The notes beneath the pieces were generated by a model. That model worked only from the letters and a program-made list of their open reading frames with translations, made no database searches and was not told where the DNA came from. Below, one piece after another: positions 25,598 through 35,139 of a stretch of DNA of 64,000 nucleotides. The DNA is from Planctomycetota bacterium (lineage in GTDB: Bacteria > Planctomycetota > J058 > JAJDCP01), in assembly GCA_029260765.1 (NCBI GenBank), contig JAJDCP010000084.1, positions 98,827 through 162,826 on the forward strand. The letters are read 5' to 3'. Both the position numbers and the translations under genes were made by a program. Numbering within the stretch: the first letter of the stretch is position 1; each line of letters begins with the position of its first letter.

Positions 25598-26743
25598 TTG
25601 ACAGCATGGGATCCCCGACTCGAACTGCAACCCGCGCCCAGCGTCCATGCGCTGGCCAGCATCAGTCTGGCCATGGCTCTGGCTTCCCAGGAAGGCGCGG
25701 CCTGCGTCGAGGCCGCGCATCTGCTCGCCGGACTGGCACTGTGCGGCGGCGATCTGCCGGTCGTGCTGCGCAACACGGGCTTGCGCGACAGCTTCGATCT
25801 CCCTGCCGCGCTCGTCGTTGAGCCCCTGGCGTGCAGTGAGGCGAGCCTCGAGATCCTGAAGCGTGCGCAGCAGACGGCCCGGGAGCTGAAACATGAGCTG
25901 CTCGCGACGCTGCACCTTGGACTGGGACTGCTGGACTGCGCTCCGGAGCTGCTCAGCGACCACGGCGTCCAGCTGCCTGCCATGCGCCGGGCCGTCACTG
26001 CCCGCCTCAAGCAGGGCGCGTCTCTGGAGATGCCCGACTCGGAGCCTGCCAGGTGGGTTCTGGAGCTGACCGCCCGCGCCTTGAGCTTGCTGAGCGTACC
26101 GCTAGCGATTCTGCTTTTGGTGGGGATCGGCAGCGTCATCTTCGGCAAGCTCTCGGCTGCGATCGTGATTCCCCTCCTCTACGGCGCGCTCGGCTTTGCC
26201 ATTACGGGGGCGTTGTGCGCGTTGCCGGCGTCGCGCAGCCAACGGGGCTGGACGCGCAAGCGTGCGTTCCTCTACGGGTTGTTGGTGGGCTACCTGGGCC
26301 AGGCCCTGCTGCACATGCTGGCGCGTTTTGCCAGCAAGGCTCTGGGCGGCGGCGTCGTCCCGGGTATCGCTGATCTGGCGGAGCTGGGGGAGCTGTTCCT
26401 GACGCAGCCGTGCGCCATGCTCAAGATCGCTCTGCCCTTTGGCATCCCCTTCGGTCTGTACGCCGTAGGTCTGATGGTGGAACGGCCAAGGTTGGGGAGC
26501 AAGAATGTCGCCGCAGCGACCAGCGCTCTGGTGCTGATGGGGACGCTGGTCCTGTGTCTCCTGACCCTTCTGCTCCCTCCCTATGCGATCCAGATCAATG
26601 CGACACGGACGCTGGGCACCGAGCTCGGTGCTGCCGCCAGCATCATGATCGCGGCCTGCCTGGCCTTCTGTCACCTCGTCAGCCAGCCGATCCACCGCAG
26701 GCTGCGTCAGCGGCTGCTGCGCCGTTGGCCGCGGCGCGACTGA
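25598..26743 (+). CDS. Clp-N-like repeat domain fused to a multi-pass membrane domain
   Basis: A 381-residue protein. The N-terminal 140 residues resemble the Clp repeat (N) domain of ClpA/ClpC: two copies of a helix set, one containing VHALASISLAMALASQEGAA and then VEAAHLLAGLALCGGDL. Six or so hydrophobic helices follow (LSVPLAILLLVGIGSVIFG, VIPLLYGALGFAITGALCAL and others), ending in a basic tail. No ATPase domain is present. TTG 25598 is favoured because GGAGA lies 7 nt upstream and the Clp-N homology starts right after; ATG 25559 lacks a ribosome site. Possibly a membrane platform that binds degrons or adaptor proteins. Confidence 0.6.
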   Translation: MTAWDPRLELQPAPSVHALASISLAMALASQEGAACVEAAHLLAGLALCGGDLPVVLRNTGLRDSFDLPAALVVEPLACSEASLEILKRAQQTARELKHELLATLHLGLGLLDCAPELLSDHGVQLPAMRRAVTARLKQGASLEMPDSEPARWVLELTARALSLLSVPLAILLLVGIGSVIFGKLSAAIVIPLLYGALGFAITGALCALPASRSQRGWTRKRAFLYGLLVGYLGQALLHMLARFASKALGGGVVPGIADLAELGELFLTQPCAMLKIALPFGIPFGLYAVGLMVERPRLGSKNVAAATSALVLMGTLVLCLLTLLLPPYAIQINATRTLGTELGAAASIMIAACLAFCHLVSQPIHRRLRQRLLRRWPRRD

Positions 26744-26989
26744 GGTTCCGGAGCCGCGTGCGGCTGTAGACCAGGGTGGGCAGGGGGCGTCCCTCATGGG
26801 CCTTGCGGCCGATCTCGGCTCGGCGTTCATGGTACTCGGGTTGCAGTGAGGGAGTCGGGGCCCGATCTTGGCTGATTCAGGAGGAATCCCTGAACCACGT
26901 GTCCTCATAGCACGTCTCTTGCTTGGCAGCAGCCAAGGAGTCTCGCCCTATCCAAGAAAGCACGTTTCGGAGCGCTTTGCCTCCTGGCG

Positions 26990-27517
26990 ATGTCCATCGG
27001 ATGCCGTATCCCGCGAGTGCCGCGGGTCGGCTCCCTCACGCTGCCCATGGCCGCTCCAAAGCGGTTGCAGCTGGCCGATTCGACCAGGGTCCTGATCGAA
27101 GTCGCAGCCCTGGAGATCTCCGCTGTGGGGCCGGAGAGCCTGACCATCGGGAGGCCAGGACCGCTCGGCCTGGCTGGACTTCTCGTGGCCGGACATGCGG
27201 CCGAGCTAATGGCTGCTCCATGCACCACCGCCCAGGTCACACAGGGTTTCTGTCCCAAGGTGTCGGACCTGCCCGCTTGTTCCATCAACGGAGGGCCGGC
27301 TTCGGCCCACGCCGTCGTCTTCGTGGAACCGAGCCCGGAAGGGTCCGCAGAGATCCAGGTCGAGGTCTCGCCCGGTGTGCAGCCGGCAGAGACACATCGA
27401 GTGACCATCCCCTGGCCGGTCCAAGGCTTGATCGCTCTGGTCTGCCGTCTGTCCACGCAGCCGGTCCCCCGCACCCACCTCCTGTTGCTACGCGTGCAAC
27501 CGTTGGCTTCAGACTGA
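26990..27517 (+). CDS. Hypothetical beta-rich protein
   Basis: A 175-residue frame with GC-rich third positions typical of real genes here. Recurrent strands such as VLIEVAALEISAVGPESLTI and AEIQVEVSPGVQPAETHRV suggest a small beta sandwich, but no family is recognised. It has no clear ribosome site; ATG 27047 (MAAPKRLQL) is an alternative start. The 246 bp upstream of it carry no gene. It may be the surviving 3' part of a longer gene. Confidence 0.45.
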   Translation: MSIGCRIPRVPRVGSLTLPMAAPKRLQLADSTRVLIEVAALEISAVGPESLTIGRPGPLGLAGLLVAGHAAELMAAPCTTAQVTQGFCPKVSDLPACSINGGPASAHAVVFVEPSPEGSAEIQVEVSPGVQPAETHRVTIPWPVQGLIALVCRLSTQPVPRTHLLLLRVQPLASD

Positions 27518-27607
27518 GGGCCGTCGCCAGACCAACGACCCCGTCGCTGGCGCAGCCTCGTCGTCGGGGAAGGCTCTGTGTGTTCGTGGACGCTGTGACG
27601 ACCCGCT

Positions 27608-27658
27608 GCTACCGTGTCCGTGGCAGGCGGGCCGCGCGTGGATGCGCCACACGGTAGC
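27608..27658. promoter_or_regulatory. 10-bp stem-loop upstream of the secreted FGE-like gene
   Basis: GCTACCGTGT (27608-27617) pairs perfectly with ACACGGTAGC (27649-27658) around a 31-nt GC-rich loop. It lies between the hypothetical gene ending at 27517 and the FGE-like gene starting at 27743. No T-run follows, so it may be a leader structure or operator rather than a terminator. Confidence 0.4.
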
Positions 27659-27742
27659 GGCCTGACCCCGAGTAGGTCACCACGAAAAAAGGGCAGACAA
27701 GTGTGTACTTTCCCTCCTGAGAAATCGCCAGCGGGACCTTTG

Positions 27743-28750
27743 ATGGCACCCGTTGGATTGCAGCAACTTGAGGTCTTGCGAGTCGTCCTGGGCCTGGCGG
27801 TCCTGTCGCTTTCGCTGGTGGCGCAAGAAGCGGTCCCAGAGGACTCGCTCTGGTGGTCGCCTGCCCGAGCGCAGGTCCTCGCTGCGGAGAGTGCAGGGAT
27901 CCCCGTCGCATGCCGGAACGCACTGGACATGGAGTTCGTGCTCATTCCCCGCGGAACCTACACGATGGGAGCGCCGATGTCCGAGTCCAACCCACAGCTC
28001 GGCAAGTGGGAGCGCGATCCCATCCAAGAATGGCAGCATGAAGTCCGGCTGACGCGAAGCTTCCTGATGCAAGCCACCGAGGTCACCCAATCACAATTCC
28101 AGGCGGTCATGGGCTACAATCCGTCCTGCCGTCTCGGAGAGAGCCTGCCCGCCGACAGCTTGACCTGGTATGACGCCCTGGTTTTCTGCAACGAGTTGTC
28201 CAAGCTGGATGGCTTGAACCCTTGCTACGAGCTCACCCGCATCAGCAAAGACCGAAGATCCGGTGCCATCACGAAAGCAAGAGTCGAGTTCCTGGGGCTG
28301 AACCAAAGCGGATACCGGCTCCCCACGGACGCCGAATGGGAATACGCCTGTCGAGCGGGCACCCAGACGCCATTTTGGAGCGGCGATGCGTTGCTGCTCG
28401 AACACGCGAATGTCATGGAGATGGATTCGGAGTGGGGAGGCCACACTCCGAATTCGTTGTTCGCGCCCGCACCCGTCGCCAGCTATGACCCCAATCCCTG
28501 GGGGCTTTTCGATATGCACGGCAACGTCTCAGAGCTCTGTTGGGACGTCAAACGTCACTTCGATGAGCGCTTTGATGGAATCGTGGAGGACCCGACGGGG
28601 CCAGCTTCGGGCTATTTTGTCGTATGTCGTGGCGGGGACTGGGCGAGTGTCGCCCACCTCGCACGTTCGGCAGCCCGACCGAGATTTGACAAAGACGATC
28701 AGGGAAGCGCGACGGGATTTCGAGTCGTCAGAAGCTTCATAGAGGAGTAG
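27743..28750 (+). CDS. Secreted FGE/SUMF1-family protein
   Basis: A 335-residue protein with a signal peptide (LRVVLGLAVLSLSLVAQEA) and a full formylglycine-generating-enzyme-like fold: MEFVLIPRGTYTMGAP, TEVTQSQFQAVMGYNPS, YRLPTDAEWEYACRAGT, WGLFDMHGNVSELCWD and CRGGDW. True FGE enzymes use a Cys pair near the C-terminus; here only VVCRGG and isolated Cys are present, so a binding rather than catalytic role is possible. ATG 27743 is chosen because the signal peptide starts there. The same fold recurs at the end of the dual kinase at 39-42 kb. Confidence 0.85.
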   Translation: MAPVGLQQLEVLRVVLGLAVLSLSLVAQEAVPEDSLWWSPARAQVLAAESAGIPVACRNALDMEFVLIPRGTYTMGAPMSESNPQLGKWERDPIQEWQHEVRLTRSFLMQATEVTQSQFQAVMGYNPSCRLGESLPADSLTWYDALVFCNELSKLDGLNPCYELTRISKDRRSGAITKARVEFLGLNQSGYRLPTDAEWEYACRAGTQTPFWSGDALLLEHANVMEMDSEWGGHTPNSLFAPAPVASYDPNPWGLFDMHGNVSELCWDVKRHFDERFDGIVEDPTGPASGYFVVCRGGDWASVAHLARSAARPRFDKDDQGSATGFRVVRSFIEE

Positions 28751-28879
28751 GTCCCGCTAGATCGCGAGCCGCTGGAGGACGGAGATCCAGCGCCTGCGGC
28801 TCCCCCCATTTCCAAAAAACGCTGACCCATCCTGTTTGCCAGACCAAGCCTCTGTGTAGCAGACTGCAGGAGGATCAGC

Positions 28880-30865
28880 ATGCCAACGTCAACCGTTGCC
28901 CCATCCCACCTCGACGTAACCGAAGACACCATCCACAGCCACGGCATCCAGCTGCGTACCGGGAGGCGCTTCGACATCGTCGTGCAGCGCTCGCTGGACG
29001 ATCTGCTGCTCCGCTTCCTGACGGGCGCGGTCCCCCCCTGGCGGGACGCCGCGGCTCCAGAAGCGCGCCTGCTGGACGCCTACGGCCAGGTGGTCGCGCG
29101 CCAGACCATCGAGGGCCAGGACGGCCGTTTCGCGGTGCGTTTTCAGCAGGTCCCTGCCGGTCTGCCTCTGCGGTTGGACTTCGATGGCCAGAGCGAAGAC
29201 GCGCGCATCGTCAGCCAGGGCCCGCTCGACAGCCAGGCGGCCCTGGCAGAGACCCCAGCGCCCGAGCCCCCCGCACCGAGCCTCGAGTCCCAGGGCCGGG
29301 TCTTCAAGTACCACGATGCCCGCAAAGACCGCAAGCTGTCCGAGAACAGATCCGAGCTGCTGGCCCACGCGCGCCAGCTCGGAGGCTTCTATCTGCTCGA
29401 CAGCGTCGGCCGGGGCGGCAAGAACCGGCCAGCCTATGACGATGTGCAGCGTGTCCAGGAGCGCCTGTGGGCCCTGGGCTTCCTCGAGGCAGAGTTTGTC
29501 GGCGCTGCCATCGAAGACCGCGACGCCGACCCGACCGTGCGGGCGATCCGGGCGCTGCAGTCGCGCCTGGGCTCGAAGAAGCCCGACGGCGTGATCGCAC
29601 CCGACAAGGGCACCCACAAGCGGATGATGGGCAGGCAGCCGTACGACGGCCACTTCATCTTCACGCCCGACGAGCCCCTCGAGCCCGAGAACCTGCTGGA
29701 ACCCGACCAGAATCCTGCCTGGACCGACCAGGGCAGCTACCCCCGCGATCACCTGGGCGACGAGGTTCCGATCATCGTCAAGGACACCCCCCTGTGGCAC
29801 ATGGTGCGCGCCTTCGATCCCAACAAGATCTCGCGCCGCCACTACGACATTGTGACCCCACTGGACGGTCTCACCTTCGGCATCGCGCACTGGCCGCTGG
29901 GCGATGGCTACCAGATCATGAGCGCCCTGTTCGCCGAGGAAGAGCCGCGCGCCGCATTCCTTATGCGCTTCAAAGAGTTCTTTGAGGTCGACGACAATGA
30001 AGCCCTGTGGCAGATCTTCGTCAGAGACGCTGAGCGGGGAACCATCGATCTCGAAGTAGGGGGGCTGGACCTGGACGCCAGCCTGCCCGACGATGGCGAC
30101 CTCGACGCGCAGATCGAGCGCTGCCTGGCCCGCACCTTGCTCAACGAGGCATGGTGGCGGGGCTCGAAGACCTCCAAGGGCGTGGGACGCCGCGTCTTCG
30201 ACTTGTTGTGGTTCCGCAAGAGCTTCGGCTACGCGCTGCGTGACCGGCGCATCGTCGAGTTCCAGGTGCGTTTCTGGATCAAGGACCGCATCCACATCGC
30301 CCAGACCAAGTGCCTCGAGAAACTGGGCATCGAGACCCTGGGAGGCATCGCCGCCGCGACCTCGATGTTCAACAGCCGCAAGGCCTGGATCGACGGGCTG
30401 CCGACCTCGGGGAACAGCTTCGTGTTCGAGAAGTGGCAGCAAAAACGCGCCATCGTCGCGCGCTATGACAAGGACACAGGCGAGCTCGAGATCTCGAAAG
30501 GCCCGCGCAGCGTACGCTTCGCCTGGCACCGGCAGCCCAGCCAGGACTGGCGTTCCTACGCCGTCTGGCAGTACTACTGGACGATGCGGGACTTCTGGGA
30601 CGACAAGCCCGACCTGCGTGCCCGTAACGCGGCGATCTGGAACATCTGGTTCGCGAAGGCCTTCTCCCGCAGCTTCGAAGACAACTTCAAGACCTCGAGC
30701 GAGCACCACTCTCTGACCAGTCTACAGAGCGCAGCGCACTCCGGGACGGCCCTCGAGAAGGGGACTCTGCTCCCTCGCGGATTCGATCCCAAAAAGCGCG
30801 AGAGCTGGCAGCTGATGCGCTCGCTGGTGCCCTGCTACGCGCGCCTGGCCCAGACCGGCGCGTGA
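28880..30865 (+). CDS. LxTGR-motif protein with peptidoglycan-binding domain
   Basis: A 661-residue protein. Residues 22-35 read HGIQLRTGRRFDIV, a motif shared with two other proteins here (at 37.7 and 48.9 kb). A beta domain follows to about 115, with YGQVVARQTIEGQDGRF as in CarboxypepD_reg/Ig-like modules. At about 190-255 is a PG_binding_1 domain (VQRVQERLWALGFLE and DGVIAPDKGTHKRMMG). The C-terminal 390 residues are unrecognised; GIAHWPLGDGYQIMSALF and GGIAAATSMFNSR hint at a lysozyme-like helical fold, but I cannot place a catalytic Glu. No signal peptide. AGGAGG precedes ATG 28880 by 6 nt. The next gene follows after 36 nt. Confidence 0.65.
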   Translation: MPTSTVAPSHLDVTEDTIHSHGIQLRTGRRFDIVVQRSLDDLLLRFLTGAVPPWRDAAAPEARLLDAYGQVVARQTIEGQDGRFAVRFQQVPAGLPLRLDFDGQSEDARIVSQGPLDSQAALAETPAPEPPAPSLESQGRVFKYHDARKDRKLSENRSELLAHARQLGGFYLLDSVGRGGKNRPAYDDVQRVQERLWALGFLEAEFVGAAIEDRDADPTVRAIRALQSRLGSKKPDGVIAPDKGTHKRMMGRQPYDGHFIFTPDEPLEPENLLEPDQNPAWTDQGSYPRDHLGDEVPIIVKDTPLWHMVRAFDPNKISRRHYDIVTPLDGLTFGIAHWPLGDGYQIMSALFAEEEPRAAFLMRFKEFFEVDDNEALWQIFVRDAERGTIDLEVGGLDLDASLPDDGDLDAQIERCLARTLLNEAWWRGSKTSKGVGRRVFDLLWFRKSFGYALRDRRIVEFQVRFWIKDRIHIAQTKCLEKLGIETLGGIAAATSMFNSRKAWIDGLPTSGNSFVFEKWQQKRAIVARYDKDTGELEISKGPRSVRFAWHRQPSQDWRSYAVWQYYWTMRDFWDDKPDLRARNAAIWNIWFAKAFSRSFEDNFKTSSEHHSLTSLQSAAHSGTALEKGTLLPRGFDPKKRESWQLMRSLVPCYARLAQTGA

Positions 30866-30901
30866 TCTCCCACCCATAAACCCCCACCAGGAGGACGAAC
30901 T

Positions 30902-33900
30902 ATGCCCGCTTTGATGCTGCGCGCCGGAAACAGCTATCTCGTGTCGATGGGCGGGCCCCTGCTCGAAGACTACGAGCTCCTCGCCAAGGTCGAGCTCCGC
31001 GGCCGCGACTGGTCGGGCTTGACCTACCATCCGCTGCAGAAACGGCTCTACCTGGTCAGCGCCGGCGAGCGCCGCATCCGCTGCACCGATCTGCGCGGCC
31101 GGGAGGTGCGCGGCATCGACATCAAGACCCGCGGGTTTGGAGCGCTCCGGGACATCGTCTATGCGGGACCGGCCGAGCGGGACGGCTCGTTCTTCTATCT
31201 GGTCGAAGAGAAGAGCTGGCGGCTGGTGCGCGTGGTGATCGGCCCCCGCACCCGCAAGATCCACGCCAGGGACTGCGAGCAATTCAGCCTGGCCCACGCT
31301 CCGGGCGGGCCAGGAGAGGGGCCGGCGCGCGCCGACGCCGGCCTGGAGGGCCTGGCGTGGGATCCGAGGGCGCAGCAGGTCCTGTTCGCCCGCGAGGGCT
31401 CGCCGCGTGTGTATGCCGTGCCCGCCAGGGGCTTGCCGCGGCTGTCCGATTTTGAGCTGGCAGGGGAAGTGGGCCCGGAGAAGGCGGGCCGGCCCAACCA
31501 CCGGGTCGACGTGGTACGCGTGCAGAAGCGCCTCGAAGAGCTGGGTGAGCTGACCACCGGCTATGAAGAGGGTAGCCCCGATGCGCGGACCATCGCGGCC
31601 ATCCGCTCTTTTCAGGGGCGCATCGGCTACGCACAACGCGACGGCGTGATCACTCCCGGAAAGCGCACCCATCGCGGTCTGCTGGGCTGTGGCTGGACAC
31701 GTCCGGCTGAGGCCATCGAGGAGCTGTCCGAGCTGAGCCAGGCGCGCGGGCTGCAAGACCTGTCGGGACTGTGCGCGCTGGACGACAACAAGAAGGTCTT
31801 CGGCGGGGGTACTCTCGACCCGGTACGTTTGATGTTGCTCAGCCGCAGCGCCGGGCAAGTGGTCGAGGTGCCCCGTGGCGAGGGGCTCGACGCCGAGGTC
31901 TCGCGTCTGTCGCTGCGACGTGGCAAGAAGCTGCGCGAGGACCTTCCGCCGGCCGAAGGCCTGACGTTCGACGCCGAGCGGCGCATCTACCTGACCTGCC
32001 GGGGAGAGCCGGAACAGCTCTGCATCTTCGGCCCTCCTGGCGCTTCGTTGGCGGAAGCCGGTCCTGAGGAAGAGCCCGAGGCTGCCGTGCTCGAGGAGGT
32101 GGCCGTCGAGGTGGCTGACGCAAACGAGGGGAGGGTGTTGACGGTTTCCCATGACAAGAAATTGCGCATAGATGACGAGGGCTGGCTGCAAGATCCCGAG
32201 GGCGTGTTGCCCGAGGTCTACCATTTCCCCCCGCCGGTGCCGGACAAGAAGATCAAGGTCAAGAACAAGACCATCGACTGGGTGGTGGTGCACTACACCG
32301 TCCAGCACGGCGAGCACAAAGATCCCGGCGCCCTGCGGAAGAAGGGCAAGAACAACCTGCGCAGCCATTTTCTGATCGGCCGCGATGGCAAGGTCTCTCA
32401 GCTCGCCACGGTGTTGGAGAAGACCTACCACGCGGGCAGCTCCAAGCCCCGCAACGACTGGGACACCGTGCGTGACTACCTGAAGATGCCCTGGAAGGTC
32501 AGCGGCGACTGCAACAAGAGGTCGGTGGGCATCGACTTCTGCAACTGGGGCTACCTGGTCAAGCACGTGCCCGCTGCGCAGCAGGTGCGCTTCGCTGAGC
32601 GCCAGAAGATCCGCTTTCCCGACGGCACCGAAAGCGGCCATCGCTACAAGAAGAAGGTCTGGGAGCGCTACACCGATGCCCAGCTCAGGAGCTTCGTGTT
32701 GCTGGCACGGGCGCTGGTCGAGCGCTTTCCCCAGCTGAATACCCGGCGCTTCATGGGCCACGACAACCTGAACGAGAACAAGAACGATCCCGGACCGGCC
32801 TTCCCCTATGCCCAGCTGCTGCGGCAGATCTTCTCGGGTCCGGAGGCGGCGACTCCGCCCGCGCCGGCCGAAACGGAGGCTGCCGTGGCTCCACAGCCCG
32901 AGCCCGCGGCCCTGGCGGCCCCTGCGGGGGCGTCTGCCGCGCTGGCGGCGGGGACTGCGATACCGGTGCCCGGTAGCATGGAGGTCGCCGCAGAGGGCAT
33001 GTCGGAGATCGCCCGCAAGATCATGCGCGACAATCCCCGGGGCTACCTGGTATCGGTCTACGTCGACTACGACAAGCACAACAAGGACAACCAAGGGATC
33101 GCGAACTTCGGCGAGAAGCTGGCGCGCAAGCGCGGAGGAGTCGGCTTCAGCGGCGGTGTGCCGAAGATCGGTAAGCCGATTGTCATCAAGAAGCTCGCTC
33201 AGATCAGCGATGCTGTGCTCGGCATCCATGACTACCTCTTTGGCGAGTTCAAGAAGGCCGGAGGAAGCGGTGCGGCACCTGCCTGGACGCGGGTGCGTGT
33301 GTTTTCGCTGTGCGTCCACGGCATGCATTTTGGGGTCTCTCTCAACCACAAGAACCTCTACAACCATGGCTTGCACCTCAGTGGAGAGAACCTGGGAGCC
33401 GCGAACGTGCAGAGCTTCTTCGAGCGCATCAAGCACTGCCTCACGCCTGACGTGGTGGTTCCCCTGTTCGCCTGCAATGTGGCGCGGGACGTCCGGCGTC
33501 TCGAGCGCCTGCGGCAGGAGTTCACGGCCCAGGGCAAGAGCCTGGACGAGGCCTACGACGAGAGCCAGTCGCTGGAGTGGAAGGACATGCACGAGGGCTC
33601 AAGAGGCGGCAGGGGCTCCTTCGCTGAGCACGTCGCGCAGGTGCTGGGCCCCCAAGCCAGCGTCTTCGGACACTCGACGCCGGGCCACTCCTACAAGAAT
33701 TTTGCCGCGCGGGTGTTTGGGAACTGGGCCGGGCCCGGCGGCCAGGGCATGCACGTCTTCGAGCTGCTCTATCCGCCAGCCTTCATCGATGCCGAGTGCG
33801 CGCGCGTGTTCCCTGACGCGACGGGAGACGAGCGGACGGCCTTGCGTTGGGAGATGCGCATGGTGATGTGGAAGCACTTCAAGCTCTGTTTCCACGAGAA

Positions 33901-34057
33901 GGACTACTTCAAGCAGCGCTTCAGCTGGTATCCCGGCTGGTGGACCTTCATCGAGCCGGGGGCCTGCCGGCAGGAGATGCAGGCGGACTGGCAGAAGTAC
34001 TGCGCAGACAACACGGCCAGGATCCGCAAGCTGAGGTTGTGGAAGAAGCGGGACTAG
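30902..34057 (+). CDS. Multidomain protein: SdiA-regulated-like, PG-binding, amidase and protease-like modules
   Basis: A 1051-residue protein without signal peptide. Residues 15-175 and about 275-385 look like one SdiA-regulated/phytase-like propeller (DWSGLTYHPLQKRLYLVSAG; LQDLSGLCALDDNKK) split by a PG_binding_1 domain at 197-262 (DVVRVQKRLEELGELTTGY, DGVITPGKRTHRGLLG). Residues 455-645 are an Amidase_2 N-acetylmuramoyl-L-alanine amidase with zinc ligands His464 (DWVVVHYT) and His620 (MGHDN), and NDPGPAF. The C-terminal 350 residues have VFSLCVHGMHFG and VVPLFACNVARD, then VFGHSTPGHSY, a His/Cys pairing like caspase/CHAT or DUF4347-type domains. It should cut peptidoglycan and perhaps protein. 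Encoded 36 nt after its LxTGR partner. Confidence 0.7.
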   Translation: MPALMLRAGNSYLVSMGGPLLEDYELLAKVELRGRDWSGLTYHPLQKRLYLVSAGERRIRCTDLRGREVRGIDIKTRGFGALRDIVYAGPAERDGSFFYLVEEKSWRLVRVVIGPRTRKIHARDCEQFSLAHAPGGPGEGPARADAGLEGLAWDPRAQQVLFAREGSPRVYAVPARGLPRLSDFELAGEVGPEKAGRPNHRVDVVRVQKRLEELGELTTGYEEGSPDARTIAAIRSFQGRIGYAQRDGVITPGKRTHRGLLGCGWTRPAEAIEELSELSQARGLQDLSGLCALDDNKKVFGGGTLDPVRLMLLSRSAGQVVEVPRGEGLDAEVSRLSLRRGKKLREDLPPAEGLTFDAERRIYLTCRGEPEQLCIFGPPGASLAEAGPEEEPEAAVLEEVAVEVADANEGRVLTVSHDKKLRIDDEGWLQDPEGVLPEVYHFPPPVPDKKIKVKNKTIDWVVVHYTVQHGEHKDPGALRKKGKNNLRSHFLIGRDGKVSQLATVLEKTYHAGSSKPRNDWDTVRDYLKMPWKVSGDCNKRSVGIDFCNWGYLVKHVPAAQQVRFAERQKIRFPDGTESGHRYKKKVWERYTDAQLRSFVLLARALVERFPQLNTRRFMGHDNLNENKNDPGPAFPYAQLLRQIFSGPEAATPPAPAETEAAVAPQPEPAALAAPAGASAALAAGTAIPVPGSMEVAAEGMSEIARKIMRDNPRGYLVSVYVDYDKHNKDNQGIANFGEKLARKRGGVGFSGGVPKIGKPIVIKKLAQISDAVLGIHDYLFGEFKKAGGSGAAPAWTRVRVFSLCVHGMHFGVSLNHKNLYNHGLHLSGENLGAANVQSFFERIKHCLTPDVVVPLFACNVARDVRRLERLRQEFTAQGKSLDEAYDESQSLEWKDMHEGSRGGRGSFAEHVAQVLGPQASVFGHSTPGHSYKNFAARVFGNWAGPGGQGMHVFELLYPPAFIDAECARVFPDATGDERTALRWEMRMVMWKHFKLCFHEKDYFKQRFSWYPGWWTFIEPGACRQEMQADWQKYCADNTARIRKLRLWKKRD

Positions 34058-34190
34058 GGGAGGGGCGGAGCTTTCGCGGACTCGGACGCTTCGCTCTCGC
34101 GGACACATCGGCGCAGCACCGTGCGGCGGATCGTTTGCCCAGACCCTGCTAGCCAGCTAAGCTCGATCGCGAGTTTCGAGGGAGGTCCTC

Positions 34191-35063
34191 ATGTCGCTGT
34201 CAAGCTGGATCGCCCACGTCTTCGGTTGGTTCCGCAGTCAGCCGGTCCGGGAGCCGCCTCCGGCAGGCACGACCGCAAGCCGTGCGAGCGTCTTGGACTA
34301 CGCGATCCGGCGCCTCCGGGCCGGAGATGCGCTCGAGGCTGAGAAACTCTGCAGAGACCAGCTCAGCCGCATCCTGCAGAGCCACCCGGAAGGGAGCCTG
34401 GCTGTAGCTCAAGCGCATTTCGAGCTCGCCACGATTCTGGCCGCCGTGGGAAGCGCCGCGCAGGCGATCGAGCACATGCGGTCCGCCTGTGAGGTTACAG
34501 AACGGGGCGAGGCCGCCGAACGCGAGCGGCTCAGCTTCATCATGAACCTGGGCGATCTGCTGCAGAACGAAGGCCAGCTCGAGGAGGCAGAGACCATCCT
34601 GCGCCAGGGCCTGGCGTGCCGTGAGACTTTCTATGGCAAGGACCATGCGGGCTACGCCTTCGGGCTCGAGCCTCTCGCCGAGGTGCTCCTGGCGCTCGGC
34701 CGGGCCGCCAGCGCGGCGCCCATGTTGGAGCGTTGCGTAGCAATCTTCCAGCGGGACAGGCATCCTCGCCTGCCCAAAGCACTGCTGTTGCAGGTGGCCG
34801 CGCGCGTGAGCGGCAAAGACCCGAGCAGGGGCGTGTCCACTGCGCTCGTACGCGCGGTCGTCGAGGAGGGGCTGGCGAAGGCCTCACACGTCGATCGGCG
34901 GGGCGACCCGGCGCAGTGCGCTCGCTGGCTTGCCACTCTGCGCGTGCTGCGGGACGACCTGGCGCGCCAAGCCGCACCGGAAAGCAAGCTTCTGATCGAT
35001 CTGGTGAGGGTCCTGGGCCAGCTCGGGCGGCGGACCGGTCTGAGTGCGGTCGAACCCAGCTGA
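34191..35063 (+). CDS. TPR-repeat protein
   Basis: A 290-residue protein with TPR-like helix pairs between residues 30 and 190: LRAGDALEAEKLCRDQLSR, AVAQAHFELATILAAVGSAA, LGDLLQNEGQLEEAETILRQ and AEVLLALGRAASAAPMLERC. The tail (VVEEGLAKASHV to the end) is helical but not clearly TPR. No signal peptide; soluble and probably a protein-protein scaffold. GGGAGG lies 4-9 nt upstream of ATG 34191. The kinase at 19.3 kb carries related TPR-like repeats. Confidence 0.75.
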   Translation: MSLSSWIAHVFGWFRSQPVREPPPAGTTASRASVLDYAIRRLRAGDALEAEKLCRDQLSRILQSHPEGSLAVAQAHFELATILAAVGSAAQAIEHMRSACEVTERGEAAERERLSFIMNLGDLLQNEGQLEEAETILRQGLACRETFYGKDHAGYAFGLEPLAEVLLALGRAASAAPMLERCVAIFQRDRHPRLPKALLLQVAARVSGKDPSRGVSTALVRAVVEEGLAKASHVDRRGDPAQCARWLATLRVLRDDLARQAAPESKLLIDLVRVLGQLGRRTGLSAVEPS

Positions 35064-35139
35064 AGACTTTCAACCCAAAGGCGCAGAGCGGGAGAAGGCT
35101 CTTGGTGCTGGGCCACTCGTACGCAAGAACCCCTGGCGA

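Noticed and set aside
26744..26908. Minus-strand frame reading EYHERRAEIGRKAHEGRPLP
   Set aside because: It looks coding-like for about 40 codons but has no recognised family and no consistent start or continuation, so I left it out.
28880..30865. Calling the C-terminal region a GH46 chitosanase or lysozyme
   Set aside because: Only loose resemblance; no catalytic Glu could be assigned with confidence.
30722..33592. 956-codon minus-strand frame opposite the amidase gene
   Set aside because: A mirror of GC-rich codon bias; His/Gln/Leu-rich composition and no domains.
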